Source: Gemmatimonadota bacterium (GTDB lineage Bacteria; Gemmatimonadota; Gemmatimonadetes; Gemmatimonadales; Gemmatimonadaceae). Taken from it: a stretch of 64,000 bases of DNA. The notes beneath the pieces were generated by a model. The model saw only the letters and a program-made list of their open reading frames with translations, was not told where the DNA came from and made no database searches. How positions within the stretch are numbered: position 1 is the stretch's first letter; each line of letters opens with the position of its first letter. Location of the stretch: assembly GCA_016719105.1 (NCBI GenBank), contig JADKAQ010000002.1, positions 248,001-312,000 on the forward strand, read 5' to 3'. The position numbers and the translations under genes were made by a program. Shown in pieces: positions 17,233 through 25,229 of this stretch.

Positions 17233-18579
17233 ATGGCCGACCTCCTGATCGTCGACGACGAGCCGATGCTCGCCGAGAGCTACGGGCGCTTCCTCGAACG
17301 CGCCGGGCACACGGTGCGCCTGGCGACGTCGGGTGAAGGGGCCCTCGCGGCGTGGCGCGAACGACGTCCCGACGTGACGTTGCTCGACCTGCGCCTGCCG
17401 GACATGACGGGGTTCGATGTGTTCGCCCGCATCCGCGACGAGGCGCCCGTGGTGATCATGATCTCGGGCCACGCCGACGTGCCGCTCGCCGTGCGAGCCG
17501 TGCAGGAGGGGGTGGAGAACTTCCTCACGAAGCCCGTCGAACTCTCGCACCTCGGCGTCGCGCTCGACCGCGCACTGGAAAAGGTCCGGCTGCGGCAGTT
17601 GTCGCGCTACCTCACGGCGCGTCGCTCGACCGGCGGGAGCCTGGCGATCGGGTCGTCACCGCGCATGCGCGAGCTCGCCGGCCAGGTCGAGCTGCTGGCC
17701 GCCAGCGAACGCACGACCGTCCTCTTGTTAGGCGAGAGCGGGACGGGGAAGGGGCGGATCGCCGAGCTCATCCACGCCCATTCGCCGCGTGCCAACGGGC
17801 CATTCGTGGAGGTGAACTGCGCGGCGCATTCCAGTGAAGCGCTGGACGCCGAGTTGTTCGGGGCGGAGGACGTCGCACGTGGCAGCTGGCGGGCCGGATT
17901 GCTGGAGGTGGCCACGGGGGGCTCGCTCTTCCTCGACGAGATCGGGGCACTCCCCGCGCCGCTGCAGCCCAAGCTCCTGCGCGTGCTGGAGGGGAAGTCC
18001 TTCCGGCGCGTCGGCGGGACGCGCGAGATCGCCGTCGACGTGCGCATCATCGCCGCGACCAACCAGGACCTCGTCAACGAGGTCAACGCCGGGTCGCTGC
18101 GCGAGGACCTGTACTATCGGCTCAGCGTCATGCCGCTCACGCTCCCTCCGCTGCGCTCACGCTCGCGCGAGGACCTGGTCGAGCTGATCGCGCGCCTCAT
18201 GGATGAGCTGATACCACACCTGCCCAACGCGCCGCGCACGGTGAGCGAGGAGGCACTCGACGCCCTCCTGCGCTACGCCTGGCCGGGCAACATCCGTGAG
18301 TTGCGCAACGTGCTGGAGCGCGGCATGATCGTGGGGCGCGGGGCGTCGCTCCTGGAACTGCAATCGCTTCCGGTCGACGTGCGTGGCGCGGCACCTGGCG
18401 GGTCCGTGGCGGACCGGCTCGAGGGGCAGTCGCTCGCGGAGGTCGAGCGCGGGCACATCGAGCGCACGCTGCGACTGCACGACGGCAATCGTACGCACGC
18501 CGCACGCGCGCTCGGGATCTCCCGGGCGACGCTCATCAAGAAGATCAAGGAATACGGACTCCCCGTCGCGACGGGGTGA
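17233..18579 (+). CDS. NtrC-family response regulator lacking GAFTGA
   Basis: 448 aa: receiver (LLIVDDEPM, TLLDLRLPDMTG), AAA+ domain (Walker A GESGTGKG at about 167-174, Walker B GGSLFLDEIG, sensor-like REDLYYRLSV) and a Fis-type helix-turn-helix (LAEVERGHIERTL, NRTHAARALGISRATLIKKI). The sigma-54-contacting GAFTGA loop is absent: where NtrC has it, this protein has ELFGAEDVARGSWRAG and is shortened. By analogy with GAFTGA-less NtrC relatives it probably works with sigma-70 or as a repressor rather than as a sigma-54 activator; this is inference. Pairs with the hybrid kinase immediately upstream. Confidence 0.88.
   Translation: MADLLIVDDEPMLAESYGRFLERAGHTVRLATSGEGALAAWRERRPDVTLLDLRLPDMTGFDVFARIRDEAPVVIMISGHADVPLAVRAVQEGVENFLTKPVELSHLGVALDRALEKVRLRQLSRYLTARRSTGGSLAIGSSPRMRELAGQVELLAASERTTVLLLGESGTGKGRIAELIHAHSPRANGPFVEVNCAAHSSEALDAELFGAEDVARGSWRAGLLEVATGGSLFLDEIGALPAPLQPKLLRVLEGKSFRRVGGTREIAVDVRIIAATNQDLVNEVNAGSLREDLYYRLSVMPLTLPPLRSRSREDLVELIARLMDELIPHLPNAPRTVSEEALDALLRYAWPGNIRELRNVLERGMIVGRGASLLELQSLPVDVRGAAPGGSVADRLEGQSLAEVERGHIERTLRLHDGNRTHAARALGISRATLIKKIKEYGLPVATG
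18561..18576. repeat. Perfect 16-bp palindrome over the ntrC-like gene end
   Basis: CCCCGTCG followed directly by CGACGGGG, covering the last codons of the regulator gene just before its TGA. It may form a weak terminator or attenuator ahead of the small zinc-ribbon gene, or be a DNA-binding site. Confidence 0.35.
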
Positions 18580-18599
18580 CCGAACGAGCGAGGGATGCC

Positions 18600-18809
18600 A
18601 TGAGCACGCAGCAGCACGAGCGCGACGCGATGATTTGCCGGGCCTGCGGAAACGAGGAACGCGCCTCGGAAGGCTATCCGTGCAACGACTGCGGCACCTT
18701 CATCTGTGTCATCTGCAACATGAAGGGGATCACGCAGTGCAGGACGTGCGCGGCGGCGGCCTCGGCGGCGGGCGCCGCGCCTAACGTGCCCCCGTCACCC
18801 CCAGGCTGA
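18600..18809 (+). CDS. Small protein with four CxxC pairs (zinc-binding, RING/ribbon-like)
   Basis: 69 aa. Four CxxC knuckles: CRAC, CNDC, CVIC and CRTC, spaced closely between residues about 12 and 47, enough for two zinc sites, with an Ala/Pro-rich tail. ATG at 18600 follows a GAGGGA ribosome-binding site; the frame is open a little upstream but overlaps the regulator gene. It is third in the kinase-regulator unit and may be an accessory adaptor; no function is known to me. In the tail, Pro-Asn is encoded by CCTAAC, the only copy of the GTTAGG word I saw that is read as Pro-Asn. Confidence 0.72.
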   Translation: MSTQQHERDAMICRACGNEERASEGYPCNDCGTFICVICNMKGITQCRTCAAAASAAGAAPNVPPSPPG

Positions 18810-18813
18810 CCCC

Positions 18814-18836
18814 GGGCGGCGGGATCACCCGCGCCC
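18814..18836. terminator. Hairpin between convergent genes
   Basis: GGGCGGCGGG, loop ATCA, CCCGCGCCC: a stem with one bulged G, located between the zinc-ribbon gene and the convergent gene at 18843. A likely bidirectional terminator without a U-tract. Confidence 0.5.
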
Positions 18837-18842
18837 CCCGTA

Positions 18843-19277
18843 TCAGGAGACCATCGCCCCCGCGGGCGTCGGGGCGACGAACTGCGGTGGGGCGGCCCGT
18901 ACCATCAGTCCCACCTCGGCACGCGGCGTCTCGTCGAGCGCGATGCGCATCGTGTAGGCCCCCGACTCATCGAGCGGGAGGTCGATCGCGGCGATGAGCG
19001 GCAGGTCCATCTCGACCGCCAGCGGCGGGACCCCCTCGACGTCGAGCTGGCCGTCCGACGACCAGAGCTCGACCCCACTCGGGTTGACCCAGCGCAGGTT
19101 GACGTTGTGGCGTCCCACGTCGGCGGCGCCCCCCTTGAGCCGCACCACGAGGTGCGCCCGCGGATGTATGGCGGGAAGTTGTCCGACCTGCACGGCATCG
19201 AAGACGCCGAGGATGTTGAGCTTCCCTTCCTGGGACAGGTTCGCCGCGTCGGCGAAGAGTGCGAAGGAGACATGCAT
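18843..19277 (-). CDS. Conserved protein of unknown function (DUF6941-like)
   Basis: 144 aa, cytosolic, beta-rich. The opening ALFADAANLSQEGKLNILGVF and the pattern of the rest (HLVVRLKGG, VNLRWVNPSGVEL, PLIAAIDLPLDESGAYTMRIAL) resemble a widespread family of uncharacterised proteins that I recall as DUF6941; I am not certain of the number. The ATG at 19275-19277 is preceded by TAAGTT and 5 nt, with no Shine-Dalgarno, and the divergent transporter has the same arrangement. A role cannot be assigned. Confidence 0.7.
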   Translation of the reverse strand: MHVSFALFADAANLSQEGKLNILGVFDAVQVGQLPAIHPRAHLVVRLKGGAADVGRHNVNLRWVNPSGVELWSSDGQLDVEGVPPLAVEMDLPLIAAIDLPLDESGAYTMRIALDETPRAEVGLMVRAAPPQFVAPTPAGAMVS

Positions 19278-19282
19278 CCCGA

Positions 19283-19305
19283 AACTTAGGGAGGGCGTCT
19301 AGCTT
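19283..19305. promoter_or_regulatory. Divergent pair of -10-like hexamers close to both start codons
   Basis: Reverse TAAGTT (19283-19288) lies 5 nt from the ATG at 19277; forward TAGCTT (19300-19305) lies 5 nt from the ATG at 19311. The flanks TCGGG and TCGGC mirror each other. The 33-bp space between the two start codons leaves no room for leaders, so both messages would be leaderless. Confidence 0.45.
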
Positions 19306-19310
19306 TCGGC

Positions 19311-20234
19311 ATGGCTGTCAGCGCGTCTGGAGTCGTCGCCTCGGGCGACGTGGTGCCGTCGGAGGCCGAGGCGCGGTGGGTGACCGACCTCCTCCTCCTC
19401 CTGATGGCAACCATCTGGGGGATCAACTTCTCGGTCCTGAAGTACGGGACGCAGTACATCGCCCCGCTCGCCTTCAATGGCGCCCGCATCCCGATCGCCG
19501 CGGCAGCCCAACTCGGGATCGCAGGTGCGATGCGGCTCGAGCGCGTACCGCGCCGCGTCCTGTGGCAGCTCCTCCTGCTCGGGATGCTGGGGAACGGCGT
19601 GTACCAGATCCTCTTCATCTTGGGGATCGTGCGCTCGCGCGTGGCGACGGCGGCGCTCATCGTGGCGTCGACGCCGGCGTTCGTCGCGATTCTCGGACGC
19701 CTGCTGGGCACGGAGCGGTTGACGTCGCGGCAGTGGGGCGGGATCGCCCTGCAGATCGTCGGGTGCTCGACCGTGGTCATGGGGTCGGCGCGAGGTGGGG
19801 CCGGTCACGATTCCCTGGCGGGGGGGATGCTCCTGCTCGGGGCATCCCTCAGCTGGGCCGTGTATTCGGTGGCCCTCAAGCGGGTCTCGACGCAGGTGCA
19901 CGCGTTGCAGCTCGGGGGCTACACCATGCTGGGCGGGGCCATGATCACCTGCGTGATCGCCGCCCCCGCCATTCTGGCCACGCCGTGGACGAGTCTCCCC
20001 CTCGGCGTGTACGCGGCGCTGTTCTACTCGGCCATCCTGGCGATGGTCTTCGCGTACATGTTCTGGTATCGTGGCCTGCGCATCCTCGGGCCCACCCGTA
20101 CCGCGGTGTACTCCAACTTGCAGCCGATCATCGCGGCGATCGTCGCGTACCTCGCCTTCCGTGAGGTGCCGACGTTCCCACAGGTGATCGGAGCGTCGTT
20201 CGTGATCTCCGGCCTGCTGCTCACGCGTCGGTAG
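19311..20234 (+). CDS. EamA-family (DMT) transporter
   Basis: Inner-membrane carrier of the drug/metabolite transporter superfamily with ten predicted helices in two EamA repeats: first repeat from LLLLLMATIWGINFSVLKYG, second from GMLLLGASLSWAVYSVALKR, ending LAFREVPTFPQVIGASFVIS. 307 aa, typical. The substrate is not predictable; relatives export amino acids, nucleobases or small metabolites. ATG at 19311 is the first in frame and lies 5 nt from a -10-like element. It stands alone, 33 nt before a HAD gene that may be co-transcribed. Confidence 0.9.
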   Translation: MAVSASGVVASGDVVPSEAEARWVTDLLLLLMATIWGINFSVLKYGTQYIAPLAFNGARIPIAAAAQLGIAGAMRLERVPRRVLWQLLLLGMLGNGVYQILFILGIVRSRVATAALIVASTPAFVAILGRLLGTERLTSRQWGGIALQIVGCSTVVMGSARGGAGHDSLAGGMLLLGASLSWAVYSVALKRVSTQVHALQLGGYTMLGGAMITCVIAAPAILATPWTSLPLGVYAALFYSAILAMVFAYMFWYRGLRILGPTRTAVYSNLQPIIAAIVAYLAFREVPTFPQVIGASFVISGLLLTRR

Positions 20235-20267
20235 CACGCGTCGTCCCACTTCTCGCCTGCCGACGCC

Positions 20268-20960
20268 ATGAAGCTCGTCTTGTTCGACATCGACGGTACG
20301 ATCCTCTCCACCGAAGGGGCAGGGCGGCGCGCGATGGAAGGGGCGCTCGTCTCGGCCTTCGGGACCCCGGGGGCGCCGGGGTATCGCTACGATGGCAAGA
20401 CCGACGTGCAGATCGTGCGCGAACTCATGCGCGAGGCGGGGATGGACGACTCGGCGATCGAGGCGCGCCTGCCCCAGGTGCTCGACGACTATCTCGTGCG
20501 CCTGGAACAGGAGCTGGCGGACGCTTCGTTGCGCGTGCTGCTGTATGACGGCGTGCTAGCGCTGCTCGAGGCGCTCGAGGCGCGCGACGACCGGGAGATC
20601 GGGCTCCTGACGGGCAACGTGGCGGCGGGGGCGGAGCGCAAGCTGCGCGCCGTCGGGATCGACCCACAGCGGTTCCGCATCGGAGTGTTTGGGTCGGATC
20701 ACGAGCATCGACCGGCGCTTCCCGGCATCGCACTCGAGCGGTCGCGCGCGGCGCTGGACGCGTCGCTCTCGGGCGATCGACTGGTGATCATCGGTGATAC
20801 CCCGGCCGACATTGCGTGCGGGCGCGGGGTGGGGGCGCGCGCGATTGCCGTCGCCACCGGCCACTACTCCGTCGACGATCTTGCCGCGCACGCCCCGGCG
20901 GCGGTCTTCGCCGACTTGCGCGACACGGCGGCGGTGATGCGCGCCATCGACGATGCGTGA
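20268..20960 (+). CDS. HAD-superfamily phosphatase (phosphoglycolate phosphatase-like)
   Basis: 230 aa haloacid-dehalogenase hydrolase with a helical cap: motif I LFDIDGTIL at residues 5-13, motif II LLTGN near 121, motif IV VIIGDTPADIACGRG near 170. Closest in style to Gph/PgmB phosphatases; substrate unknown. Its stop overlaps the ATG of the CYTH gene by 8 nt, so the two are translationally coupled. Confidence 0.88.
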   Translation: MKLVLFDIDGTILSTEGAGRRAMEGALVSAFGTPGAPGYRYDGKTDVQIVRELMREAGMDDSAIEARLPQVLDDYLVRLEQELADASLRVLLYDGVLALLEALEARDDREIGLLTGNVAAGAERKLRAVGIDPQRFRIGVFGSDHEHRPALPGIALERSRAALDASLSGDRLVIIGDTPADIACGRGVGARAIAVATGHYSVDDLAAHAPAAVFADLRDTAAVMRAIDDA

Positions 20961-21546
20961 AGTCGAGTTGAAGGCGGTCGTCCCCGACGAGGCGGAGGCG
21001 CGCCGACGGCTGCTGGAGGCCGGCGCGATCCTCGTGTTCGAGGGGACGATGAGCGACCGTCGCTACGATACCGCCGATCGGGCGCTCACCGCGCGCGACC
21101 ACGTGTTGCGGCTTCGCGTGCAGCGCGACGCCGCCGGCGAGCGCGCCGTCGTCGAGTTCAAGGGATCGGCCTCGATCGTCGACGGCTTCAAGATTCGCGA
21201 GGAGACGGGGACCTCGGTCGGCGACGCGGAGGCGTTCGATGGCATCCTGCGATCGATGGGATTCCAGGTCACGCGGGAGATCGACCGCGAGGTCGCGGTC
21301 TTCGCCGCCGCTGGCGCGACGGTGCGCCTCGAGCGCTACCCTCGCATGGACCTCCTGGTGGAAGTCGAGGGGGAGCCGGCGCACATCGAGTCGGCGATTG
21401 CGCTGCTGGCGCTGCCACGCGCGGGCTTCACCGCCGAACCGTTGATCGCGTTCGTCCTGCGCTTCGAGGCGCGGACCGGTGAGCGCGCCGCGATCTGTCG
21501 GCGCGAGGTGGCCGGCGATTTCCGGTATCGTCTCGATGACGCCTGA
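20953..21546 (+). CDS. CYTH-domain protein (class IV adenylate cyclase / triphosphatase type)
   Basis: 197 aa. The N-terminal REVELKA carries the ExExK signature that chelates metal and triphosphate, followed by the tunnel-fold strands (RRYDTADRALTARDHVLRLR, AVVEFKG, VRLERYPRMDLLVEVEG). CYTH enzymes either make cAMP (CyaB class) or hydrolyse tripolyphosphate or thiamine triphosphate; the sequence alone does not decide. It overlaps the HAD gene before it and the unknown gene after it, suggesting a phosphate-metabolism operon. Confidence 0.88.
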   Translation: MREVELKAVVPDEAEARRRLLEAGAILVFEGTMSDRRYDTADRALTARDHVLRLRVQRDAAGERAVVEFKGSASIVDGFKIREETGTSVGDAEAFDGILRSMGFQVTREIDREVAVFAAAGATVRLERYPRMDLLVEVEGEPAHIESAIALLALPRAGFTAEPLIAFVLRFEARTGERAAICRREVAGDFRYRLDDA

Positions 21547-22291
21547 GCGCGAGGGGCGACTCGCCTTCCGGGCCGGCGCGGTGTCCGGGCGCTGGCGCGG
21601 GCGCGATCTCGCCGGCGCGGTCACGCTCTTCGTGGAGCAGGACGAGGTTGTCGTCCGCCTCGAGGCGACGGGGGACGAGGTCGCGGTCGCGCTGCCGCAG
21701 CTCACCGGGGCGGCGTGGCGCGCCGGGGTCCTCTGGTTGCACCTGCCGGATGAGGAGTTGCAGCTCTCGGACGGCGAGTCGCTCGACCGCGCCTGGTTCG
21801 CCGTGTCGCAGCGGGCCTGCGCCCTCCCCGAGGTCGCGCGCGCCATGCGCGCCCTCCGTGCCGAGTCGGCCCGGCATGCGATGGCACGCGAGCGCTTCTT
21901 CGCCCCGCTCCTGCAGGCGCGCCGACGCCTCGAGGGCGATGAGCCGGTCGATTGGCGCGTCGCCAGCTTCGACGCCGACGCGCTAGCCGAGCGGTTGCGC
22001 GGTACGCTGGCGGCGCTGGCGCTCGAGCGTCACGCGGAACGACCGCCGCATCGACGCGCTCTCGAGGCCGGCCTTCTCGATGCCTGTGACGCGCTCTTCG
22101 CACAGCTGCGGCGCGTGAGCGACGCCGGTCGTGCGGTGCACGAAGCGCCCGACGCGCACCGGTTCGTCGAGTGGCGGGCGTGGGCGGCGCAGCTGCGGGC
22201 GCTCTTCGTGCATGCCGACCAGGCGTGGCAGGCGATGACCGAGGTGCTCGCGGAGGGCGATCGCGGACATTTCCTGACGTTCGAGCGATGA
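21536..22291 (+). CDS. Hypothetical protein, 251 aa, end of HAD-CYTH operon
   Basis: Not recognised. Cytosolic, rich in Arg/Ala/Glu. The N-terminal about 75 residues look beta-stranded (RLAFRAGAVSGRWRGRDLAG, VTLFVEQDEVVVRLEATGDE), the rest strongly helical (ARAMRALRAESARHAMARER, FVEWRAWAAQLRALFVHADQ). ATG at 21536 overlaps the CYTH gene by 11 nt; the frame is open 19 codons further upstream but that lies within the CYTH gene. Codon use matches its neighbours, so it is a real gene. A scaffold or nucleic-acid-binding role is only a guess. Confidence 0.75.
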   Translation: MTPEREGRLAFRAGAVSGRWRGRDLAGAVTLFVEQDEVVVRLEATGDEVAVALPQLTGAAWRAGVLWLHLPDEELQLSDGESLDRAWFAVSQRACALPEVARAMRALRAESARHAMARERFFAPLLQARRRLEGDEPVDWRVASFDADALAERLRGTLAALALERHAERPPHRRALEAGLLDACDALFAQLRRVSDAGRAVHEAPDAHRFVEWRAWAAQLRALFVHADQAWQAMTEVLAEGDRGHFLTFER

Positions 22292-22346
22292 TCGGTCGGG
22301 GAATCCCTCTCAGCAAAGTGCCATCCGGTTTGCAGTATTCCGCGCC

Positions 22347-22733
22347 ATGGTCGTAGGCCTCGGGATGGACCTCGTCGAGGTGGAGCGAGTCGTGCGAATG
22401 CTGGAAAAGGAAGGGCAGCCGGTGACGACGCGCCTGCTCACCGAGGGGGAGTGGGCGTACTGTGCCCGCATGCATACGCCGGCGGAGCACGTGGCGGCGC
22501 GCCTGGCAGCCAAGGAGGCCGCGTTCAAGGCGCTGTCCGGGACGGAAGACGCGCGGGGAATCGGCTGGCGCGAGATCGAGGTCAGCCACGACGACCATCG
22601 GCGCCCCGTGCTCACCTTCCATGGAAGGGCGGCGGCCCGAGCACGCGAACTGCAGATCTCGCGGGCGCTGCTCACGCTGACCCATTCGCACCACACGGCG
22701 GGCGCCGTCGTCATTCTGGAACGGGACGGCTAG
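22347..22733 (+). CDS. acpS: Holo-[acyl-carrier-protein] synthase
   Basis: Transfers phosphopantetheine from CoA to apo-ACP, activating fatty-acid synthesis. Signature GLGMDLVEVERV at residues 3-14 (Mg-binding Asp), RLAAKEAAFKAL near 52-63, and the C-terminal LTHSHHTAGAVVIL. 128 aa, typical of the trimeric AcpS class. AGTATT lies 7 nt before the ATG with no Shine-Dalgarno. Confidence 0.95.
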   Translation: MVVGLGMDLVEVERVVRMLEKEGQPVTTRLLTEGEWAYCARMHTPAEHVAARLAAKEAAFKALSGTEDARGIGWREIEVSHDDHRRPVLTFHGRAAARARELQISRALLTLTHSHHTAGAVVILERDG

Positions 22734-22770
22734 CCGGCGATGCCTTGTGCCGATAGTTTTACTCGGAATA

Positions 22771-22793
22771 CGGTTGAGAATCATTCTCAACCG
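22771..22793. promoter_or_regulatory. Fur-type operator, perfect 23-bp palindrome
   Basis: Arms CGGTTGAGAAT and ATTCTCAACCG around a single C (22782). The core TGAGAAT-C-ATTCTCA has the 7-1-7 layout of ferric-uptake-regulator boxes (TGATAAT-N-ATTATCA). It lies 133 bp before the start of the iron permease gene, fitting repression by iron-loaded Fur. Confidence 0.85.
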
Positions 22794-22925
22794 TGTGAGA
22801 GATGGGGAGACCGACCGTCGCCCCGTTTGCCATCACCTGACCTCCACCGGCCCGCGCCCGCCCCTCGCCTGACGAGACAAGCGATCGCAAGCCGGCGTGC
22901 CCCTTCTGCGCTGAACCCCTTCGCC

Positions 22926-25097
22926 GTGACTGGTTTTCATCGTTGGTCGGCCCGAGTTGCCGTCGCGCTGGGACTCCTGGCCGTGGTCACTTCGACCGGC
23001 GCCACCCAGGAGCGACCGGCCAAGCGCCTGTCGAGCATCGTGGGCGTCGCGGTCGAGGAGTATGCCAAGGCGATCGATGCGCAGGGGCGCCTCATCTCCG
23101 ACATGGAGTACGAGGAAGCGGTCTCGTTCCTGGCCGATGCGCGTGAGGTCGCGCAGCGACTGAGCGGCGACAAGGTGGGGATGACGCAGGCGCTGCTCGA
23201 TTCGCTCGCCGCGGCCGTGCAGGCCAAGCGCCCGCCGGCCGAGCTCGCGCTGCTGCACGAACGCTTCAACGGGTCGTTAGGCGCCGATGGTGCGCTCGAC
23301 CTCCCGACGCGCCCCGTCGACCTCGGCGCGGGACGCGCGATTTACGAGCAGCAGTGCGCGAAGTGCCACGGCGTGACGGGACAGGGAGACGGGCCGCAGG
23401 CGGCCGGGATGACCCCGCCGCCTCCCAAGCTGGGTGATCCGGTCACGATGCGCGATGTCTCGCCGGCGCTCATGTTCCGCATCGCTTCGGTGGGGATCGC
23501 CGGCACGTCCATGAAGGGGTTCGCCGGCGAACTCTCGCCTGACGACCGCTGGAACGTCATCTCCTACATCAATTCGCTGCGCGCCCCTGTCACCGTCGCC
23601 CCGGGAGAGGGGATCTACGCACAGCGTTGCGCGGGTTGTCATGGCGCCGGCGGTGCGGGCGACGGTCCCCTGGTCGCTGCCCTCAGCAAGATCCCGGTCG
23701 ACCTCAACTCGTTTGCATGGCAGGCCGAACGGAGCGACGCGCAGGTCATCGAGGCGATCCGTGCGGGGGTGAAGGGGACGGCGATGCCGCCCACGCGCGA
23801 CCTGGACGACGCGGAGTACGCGCAGCTCGTCGCGCACGTACGCTCGCTCTCGCTGCGCAATCCGGCCGCGCAGGCGGAAGCGTCCAGCGATTCGCTGGAC
23901 GGGGCGGGGGTGTCCAAGAAGGTCATGGCGATCCTCGACGAAGCGCTAACCGCCGCCCGCGGCGGGCGCCGGAGCGAGGCAGGCGACCTCGCCTTCGATG
24001 CGTACATCGCGTTCGAGCCGCTCGAGACGCCTGCACGTGCCCGCAATCCCGGGTTGGTGGCCACCATGGAGCGCCACTTCGCCGACTTCAAGGGCGCCGT
24101 GAAGGCCAACGACGCACGCTCGGCCGAACGTGCGCGTGATGCGATCGCGGCCGGGATGCCGGAGATCATCGCGATGACGAAGCCGGCCACCGGCTTCTGG
24201 GGGGCGTTCTTCCAGTCGTTCCTGATCATCCTGCGCGAGGGGTTCGAGGCGATCCTGGTCATCGGAGCGATCGTCGCTTTCCTCATCAAGACGGGGAACC
24301 GGAAGCGGCTGCGCGACATCTGGATCGGCGTCGGGGCCGCGCTGGCGGCGAGCGCCGTGACGGCGGTGATCCTGGCGACGGCACTCAAGGCGCTGCCGGC
24401 CACGCGCGAGATCATCGAAGGGGCGACGATGCTCATCGCCGTCGCGGTGCTCTTTTCCGTGAGCTACTGGCTGATCTCGAAGGTCGAGGCGGCCAAGTGG
24501 CAGGCGTTCATTCGCGACAAGGTGAACACCGCGCTGAGCCATGGCGGCGGGACGGCGCTGACGGTGGTCGCCTTCCTGGCGGTGTATCGTGAAGGGGCCG
24601 AGACCGCGCTCTTCATGCAGGCGCTCTTTGCCGAGGGGGCGGCGATCCCGCTCTCGCTGGGGATCGCGGTCGGCTTCGTGGTGCTGTCGATCATCTTCAC
24701 GCTCTTCCATCGGTACGGCGTCAAGATCCCGCTCCGGCCGTTCTTCGCCGTGACGAGCGCGCTGCTGTACTACATGGCCTTCGTCTTCATGGGGAAGGGG
24801 ATCCGCGAGCTGCAAGAAGGGAACGTCGTTCCCATCACCATCCTCCCGGGGTGGCCGTCGGTTGAGGGCATGGGGATCTTCCCGAGCGTGGAGACGGTGC
24901 TGGCGCAGCTCGCGCTCGTGGCCCTGTTCGTCTTTGCGCTGGCCAAGACCTTCTGGCCACGGCGGTCGGTCGCGCTGCCGACGGTGCCGCCGTCGCGCCG
25001 CCCGGTGAGCGAGCCGATCGAGGACCGGGTGCGCGAGCTGGAGCGCAAGGTCGAATCGATCGAGCAGGCGGTGGGGAACGAAGGGATCAACCGTTAG
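22926..25097 (+). CDS. Cytochrome c / FTR1 fusion iron permease
   Basis: High-affinity iron uptake protein of the inner membrane. From GTG 22926: signal peptide (MTGFHRWSARVAVALGLLAV), a helical stretch, two haem c domains with CAKCH (about 144-148) and CAGCH (about 235-239), a helical linker, then the FTR1 permease with about seven membrane helices and two REGxE iron motifs (REGFE about 437, REGAE about 556), ending in a coiled-coil tail (ELERKVESIEQAV). In the EfeU/Ftr1 scheme ferrous iron is oxidised during uptake; here the attached cytochromes would take the electrons. Starts further upstream would translate through the Fur box and are rejected. 723 aa. Stop TAG in CGTTAGGC. Confidence 0.92.
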   Translation: MTGFHRWSARVAVALGLLAVVTSTGATQERPAKRLSSIVGVAVEEYAKAIDAQGRLISDMEYEEAVSFLADAREVAQRLSGDKVGMTQALLDSLAAAVQAKRPPAELALLHERFNGSLGADGALDLPTRPVDLGAGRAIYEQQCAKCHGVTGQGDGPQAAGMTPPPPKLGDPVTMRDVSPALMFRIASVGIAGTSMKGFAGELSPDDRWNVISYINSLRAPVTVAPGEGIYAQRCAGCHGAGGAGDGPLVAALSKIPVDLNSFAWQAERSDAQVIEAIRAGVKGTAMPPTRDLDDAEYAQLVAHVRSLSLRNPAAQAEASSDSLDGAGVSKKVMAILDEALTAARGGRRSEAGDLAFDAYIAFEPLETPARARNPGLVATMERHFADFKGAVKANDARSAERARDAIAAGMPEIIAMTKPATGFWGAFFQSFLIILREGFEAILVIGAIVAFLIKTGNRKRLRDIWIGVGAALAASAVTAVILATALKALPATREIIEGATMLIAVAVLFSVSYWLISKVEAAKWQAFIRDKVNTALSHGGGTALTVVAFLAVYREGAETALFMQALFAEGAAIPLSLGIAVGFVVLSIIFTLFHRYGVKIPLRPFFAVTSALLYYMAFVFMGKGIRELQEGNVVPITILPGWPSVEGMGIFPSVETVLAQLALVALFVFALAKTFWPRRSVALPTVPPSRRPVSEPIEDRVRELERKVESIEQAVGNEGINR

Positions 25098-25116
25098 GCA
25101 TTCGACCGTCCAACGC

Positions 25117-25149
25117 ACGACGCCCGCGGCATCTCGCCGCGGGCGTCGT
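25117..25149 (+). terminator. Strong intrinsic terminator after the iron permease gene
   Basis: Perfect 14-bp arms (25117-25130 and 25136-25149; ACGACGCCCGCGGC and its complement) with loop ATCTC, followed by CTTGTCT. It separates the permease gene from the convergent lgt gene. The rest of 25150-25229 holds nothing recognisable. Confidence 0.85.
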
Positions 25150-25229
25150 CTTGTCTGGACCCTGCATGGCGCTGCCCCCAGGTGTTGCGGGCGAGCGGAT
25201 GAGCGTGTGCGCCGCCGTGCGCGATGGAC

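Noticed and set aside
22740..22925. Upstream start (ATG 22740) for the cytochrome c-FTR1 gene
   Set aside because: It would put the Fur palindrome inside the coding region and place 62 non-conserved residues before the signal peptide; GTG 22926 gives a normal export signal.
23946..25118. Long reverse open frame opposite the FTR1 domain
   Set aside because: His/Arg/Asp-rich shadow of a well-defined membrane domain, and it crosses the terminator at 25117.
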